Positions 60,509 to 64,000 of a DNA stretch of 64,000 nt are shown here, one piece after another. Each line of letters starts with the position of its first letter. Position 1 is the first letter of the stretch. This DNA is from JAWKTV01 sp041398905 (GTDB lineage Bacteria; Planctomycetota; Planctomycetia; Planctomycetales; Planctomycetaceae): positions 1 to 64,000 of the forward strand of contig JAWKTV010000003.1 in the NCBI GenBank assembly GCA_041398905.1, in the 5' to 3' direction. Below the pieces are notes generated by a model. The model was not told the DNA's origin and searched no databases. It was given only the letters and a program-made list of their open reading frames with translations. A program made the translations under genes and the position numbers.

Positions 60509-63500
60509 TCAAGCCCCACCAGGAAATGTCGCGAGCAGCGGCGAGCCGTCAGCGGGGAGCAGCTCAACCTTGAGGGCATCGCCCGTCGCGGACCGATCGA
60601 GACTGATGGTCAGGCGATGTCGACCTGCCGGCAGATCGACAGGAATCCGATCCTTCACCTCCAGCGGCTCGCCATTCAGCCACACCTGCAGGCCCGTCGG
60701 GTTGGTGAGCTTCAACACTCCCGCACCCGCGCGGTCGACGTTGATCTCGGTACGGACAAAGCTGACGCCGCGACTCCCCTCAGCGACCCGGTTCCGCACC
60801 GCGACCTCCGGCAGTTCACCGACCGGCAAGGAGCCGTCAACCCGGCTAAAGGCGCGGCTCCATTGGAAGGCCGAGTCGTCACTGGTCGCCCGACCATAGC
60901 TGGTGCGGCGCAGTTGCTGGGCCGCCTGCGGAGTCGCCTGCATCAACTGCCACCGCCGCGCGGTCGGCGTCTGGCCAACCGTGTAGTTCGGCAAACGACC
61001 GAGCGCCGACAGGAACGCGGTCAGATCGATCAGTTCCTGCCGAGTCAGCTTCTCGGTCAAACCGGCGGGCATCAGTGAAATCCCCTGCACCTCGGTTTCG
61101 ATCGACGCCAGCGGCACGGAGATCTCGACCCCCTCCGCGTTGCGCAGGATGACCGCGTCATCCGTCTGTCGCAGCTTGATGCCAGCCCATTGCCGCCCGT
61201 CGTCGTCGACCAGCACGGCCGTGTGATAGCCCTCCTTGACCTTGGCGTTCGGGTCGAGCAGCGACTGCAACAGGTAGTCAACCGGCGCGGTGGCGCCGAG
61301 GCTGAGCATGTTAGGACCGATCTGCCCTCCGGCGTCCCCGATGGCGTGACACTTCTGACACGCGAGTTCCTCGCGGCGGTAAATGACTTCGCCGCGGGCC
61401 GGGTCGCCCGTCTCGGTGACGGACGTCATGAGCGACGTCAGCTCTTCCGGGGTGAGCATCTTGGGCTCGCTGCTGACACCCCCCGCGCTGGCCAGCGCGG
61501 TCTCCAGTTCGGGTAGCTGCTGTCCCGAGGCCCGCAGGCTCCTAAGCGCCAGCACCGCCGCATCGGCCGGCATTTTCGAGCCGCGCGCGGTTTGTGTTGT
61601 CAACTGGGCGGCCAGCTCTTTCGCCGCATCAGGGCGACCAAGGAACGGAGCGACGATGCCCGTCGCCGCTCCCGGTTCGGCTAGCTGCGTGAGCAACTCA
61701 GCGGCGAGCTTTGCGGCGAGGTGGGGCTGGTGTGGCAGGATGCCCGTGATCGCCGCACGACGCACATCGACCGCGTGCTCGCCGTTCGCAAGCTGGCCCA
61801 GCAGGCCCAGCGCGTCCTCACGACCAAACGCCGACAACCCGCCGATGGCCGCCTGCTGCAAGGCCGGCTCCTCCGTCTGCATGGCCGACTTCGTCAACCA
61901 CTCCATCCCTTGAGCCCACTTCCACACCCCGATCAACCGGGCGATATTCGCCCGCACAGTGACATCGCCGCTCGCGGCCCGCTCCAGCAGACCGACTTCG
62001 TTGGGACCGGGCGCGGCGTTGCCGCGGCGCGGCGAGTTGGCGAGGCCATCCAGGTACAGGTTCGTCCGCTGATCGTCGGTCGTGTTGATCGCAAGCTGAT
62101 AGAGTTGCCGCAACTGATCTGGATTGCCGAACTCACTGATGACGTTGACCAGTTCGCGGGCCTGTTCGACCGAGGTGTCGGCGGCGGTGAGCAGGTTGAA
62201 GACCGCCGGCACCGTGCGATTCGACCCCGCCGCACGCAACACGAACGCCAGTTGCTGCGCGTTTCCGTCAAAGTCGAGTTCTCCATTCAACAATGCCGGC
62301 TCCCAGATCGGCTGCAGGTCGCGGGCAGTGAGCCACAGTGCGTATTCCAGCCAGCGGTCGAATTCGACCGGCTCCGCCTGAGCCGGTGCCCGTTTGCCGG
62401 TTGCCTCCGTGGCATACGTCTTCTCGGCGGCAGGCTCCATCGCACGGGCCGCCAGCTCGATCGCCAGCGGATCGCGGCTGAGCGACAGCACCCGGACCGC
62501 CTCGAGTCGGACACGGCCATCGTCGTCGGCGACGCGCGACTCCAACAGCGACAGCGAATTCGGCAGACGGTCCAGCCAGTCACCAATCACGCGCGTCGCG
62601 CCGGCGCGGGCCTGCGGGTCGCGACAGACCAGCAGCGAGTTCAACAGTTCCGCATTGGGCACATCCACCGCCAGATGCAGCCACAACGCCTCCAGTCGAA
62701 CCCGATGGTAATCGGCCCGCGTGTTGTCCAGCGCGTTCATCCAGCGCGCGACATCCGGCAGAATCGCCGTTCCCCGCTCCTTCAGCAGCCGCTTCGATTG
62801 CTCGCGCGTCCACCGGTTGGGCGACTCGAGTTGCTGCAGCAGATCCGGCGTCGAAGCACCCACCAACTGCGGACGCGGCAACGCTGGCTTGCCGGTATAG
62901 GTCACCCGCCAGATGCGGCCATGCACGTGGTCGCGGCGCGGATCGCGGAAGTCGACCTCACCGTGCTGAATGATCGGGTTGAACCAGTCGGCGATGTACA
63001 GCGCGCCATCCGGGCCAAGCTTGATATCCACCGGCCGAAACGAGCCGTGGTTCGACTTGATGAGTTCCTGCTGCTCCTGCGAAATGAAGCCCGATCCGTC
63101 CGGCGTCAATGTGAAGCGGCAGACGCGGTGACCGCGGAAGTCGTTGGTCAGAAAGCTCCCCTGCCAGTCATCGGGAAGCGATTCCGCCTCCACGATCTCC
63201 AGGCCGCAGTGCTTGGGAGAGCCGGGATTGAGTCCCGGCAGAATTCGCGCGGCACCATAGGCCGTTGCATAGGACGCGCCGGGCACGACGTAGTTGATCC
63301 CTTCACCGCCAGCGCCGTCGGTGGCGAAGGTGGCTCCAAACTTGTCAAACGCCGTACCCCACGAGTTGACAAGGCCGCGCATCAGGATGTCGAGCTGCAG
63401 CGTGTCTGGACGAAACTGCCAGATGCCGCCCGCGTTGAGACGCTTGACGCCCCACGGGGTTTCGATGTGCGAGTGAATGTAGATCGACTGGCTCATGTAC

Positions 63501-64000
63501 AGCCGCTGCTCCGGTCCCCACCGCAGGGTGTGGAGAATGTGGTGCGTGTCTTCGGTGCCGAAGCCCGAGAGGACCACGCGGGTGCGATCCGCCTTCAGAT
63601 CCCCGTCGTCATCCGCGAAGTGCAACAGTTCGGTGCTGGCGCCGACATAGGCCCCGCCATCACCCGGTGCGACGCCGGTCGGGATCAACAGTCCCTCAGC
63701 GAAGACGTGCGTCTTGTCGCTCACGCCGTCGCTATCAAGATCCTCCAGCACAAGCACTTTGTCGGTGGCCGGCTTGCCCGGCTCGATGTGCGGGTAGACT
63801 TCGCTGCTGACGACCCAGAGCCGACCAGCCGGGTCGAAGTTGATTTGAATCGGCTTCGCGATCTTGGGGTCAGCCGCGAACAGGTTGACCTCGAATCCTT
63901 CCGGCAGAATAAAGGAGGCCCGCTCAATCTCCGGATCAACCGGGGGAATGCCAACGGCGTTGGACTGCGAGTAAACACAGTCGACAGAGAAGACGGCCGA
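60509..64000 (-). CDS. PVC-type haem-binding CxxCH protein (membrane-bound dehydrogenase-type propeller), 5' end outside window
   Basis: The frame is open from the window edge to the stop at 60509, at least 1162 residues; the first in-frame start in the window (63757) lies inside the conserved domain. N-terminal part: RASFILPEGFEVNLFAADPK, IAKPIQINFDPAGRLWVVSS, VLVLEDLDSDGVSDKTHVFA, which is the propeller start of PVC-type proteins (TIGR02604). Then come FVTDGAGGEG-type, CGLEIVEAESLPDDWQGSFL and KLGPDGALYIADWFNPIIQH. The middle is HEAT-like helical repeats (about 62900-61500). A c-type haem domain GEVIYRREELACQKCHAIGD (Cys at 61345-61365), with distal Met in the IGPNMLSLGA region (TIGR02603), follows, then a C-terminal β-sandwich (LKLTNPTGLQVWLNGEPLEV). 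Predicted periplasmic electron-transfer or sugar-related enzyme; substrate unknown. Confidence 0.88.
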   Translation of the reverse strand, partial: SAVFSVDCVYSQSNAVGIPPVDPEIERASFILPEGFEVNLFAADPKIAKPIQINFDPAGRLWVVSSEVYPHIEPGKPATDKVLVLEDLDSDGVSDKTHVFAEGLLIPTGVAPGDGGAYVGASTELLHFADDDGDLKADRTRVVLSGFGTEDTHHILHTLRWGPEQRLYMSQSIYIHSHIETPWGVKRLNAGGIWQFRPDTLQLDILMRGLVNSWGTAFDKFGATFATDGAGGEGINYVVPGASYATAYGAARILPGLNPGSPKHCGLEIVEAESLPDDWQGSFLTNDFRGHRVCRFTLTPDGSGFISQEQQELIKSNHGSFRPVDIKLGPDGALYIADWFNPIIQHGEVDFRDPRRDHVHGRIWRVTYTGKPALPRPQLVGASTPDLLQQLESPNRWTREQSKRLLKERGTAILPDVARWMNALDNTRADYHRVRLEALWLHLAVDVPNAELLNSLLVCRDPQARAGATRVIGDWLDRLPNSLSLLESRVADDDGRVRLEAVRVLSLSRDPLAIELAARAMEPAAEKTYATEATGKRAPAQAEPVEFDRWLEYALWLTARDLQPIWEPALLNGELDFDGNAQQLAFVLRAAGSNRTVPAVFNLLTAADTSVEQARELVNVISEFGNPDQLRQLYQLAINTTDDQRTNLYLDGLANSPRRGNAAPGPNEVGLLERAASGDVTVRANIARLIGVWKWAQGMEWLTKSAMQTEEPALQQAAIGGLSAFGREDALGLLGQLANGEHAVDVRRAAITGILPHQPHLAAKLAAELLTQLAEPGAATGIVAPFLGRPDAAKELAAQLTTQTARGSKMPADAAVLALRSLRASGQQLPELETALASAGGVSSEPKMLTPEELTSLMTSVTETGDPARGEVIYRREELACQKCHAIGDAGGQIGPNMLSLGATAPVDYLLQSLLDPNAKVKEGYHTAVLVDDDGRQWAGIKLRQTDDAVILRNAEGVEISVPLASIETEVQGISLMPAGLTEKLTRQELIDLTAFLSALGRLPNYTVGQTPTARRWQLMQATPQAAQQLRRTSYGRATSDDSAFQWSRAFSRVDGSLPVGELPEVAVRNRVAEGSRGVSFVRTEINVDRAGAGVLKLTNPTGLQVWLNGEPLEVKDRIPVDLPAGRHRLTISLDRSATGDALKVELLPADGSPLLATFPGGA

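Overview
The window is chromosomal DNA of a planctomycete. The 16S rRNA gene (reverse strand, about 13611-15116) contains the exact target of the Planctomycetes probe Pla46 (15055-15072) and of EUB338-II (14784-14801). The protein content agrees: a BBP7-type outer-membrane barrel, DUF1549/DUF1553, DUF1800 and DUF1501 proteins, a PVC-type haem-binding CxxCH protein, a DUF1559 domain, zinc-ribbon membrane proteins and Cys-rich exported proteins. G+C is high by eye. I cannot name a genus.

Layout. 1-10.5 kb: DUF2200 (cut by the window edge), an exported SASA-type esterase, a frameshifted asnS, an IS66 transposase scar touching the 3' end of a frameshifted alanine dehydrogenase, an exported FAD oxidoreductase, a DsbD-N-like fragment, about 2 kb with nothing recognisable, and a fragment of a DUF255/YyaL protein. 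10.8-17.1 kb: an aldo/keto reductase, an exported protein of unknown function, a stand-alone 16S transcription unit with paired processing arms, and rny (RNase Y). 18.8-24.2 kb: a zinc-ribbon membrane protein, a BBP7 barrel protein and an unknown protein. 24.6-30.2 kb: a co-directional block hpf - ptsN-type EIIA - HPr - PTS enzyme I - RNase E/G, readable only by joining frames. 30.4-36.8 kb: a small unknown protein, an alpha/beta hydrolase, a Gly/Tyr/Trp-rich protein and a large TPR protein, all frameshifted. 37-44.3 kb: two Cys-rich exported proteins, protoporphyrinogen oxidase, a MacB-type permease, a DUF1549/DUF1553 protein and csrA with a textbook terminator. 44.5-52.9 kb: an unknown protein, an exported protein, a TadG/TadE pair, a zinc-ribbon/membrane/DUF1559 protein, an exported protein and argH. 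53-64 kb: Fe-alcohol dehydrogenase overlapping a PQQ-like propeller protein, a large exported protein, a DUF1800/DUF1501 pair, and the PVC haem protein cut by the window end.

What the genes do together. Housekeeping genes (asnS, argH, hemY-type PPO, rny, rng, csrA, hpf, 16S) are mixed with envelope and secreted proteins. Three RNA-control genes (rny, rng, csrA), ribosome hibernation (hpf) and a permease-less PTS fall within 30 kb. Exported hydrolases, c-type cytochrome-like proteins and the DUF1800/1501 pair fit the degradative periplasm usual in this phylum.

Major caution. Many genes are split by single-base or two-base indels, clustered at 2.4-5 kb, 7.6-10.5 kb, 18.8-19.6 kb and 23.4-36.8 kb. 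The pieces keep family motifs in order and total lengths match the families, and the hits include genes normally essential. I read this as sequencing or assembly error, not as pseudogenisation or a new decoding system. Genes with several shifts are typed 'pseudogene' only because the frame is broken as given. I did not find a convincing undescribed defence or mobile system.
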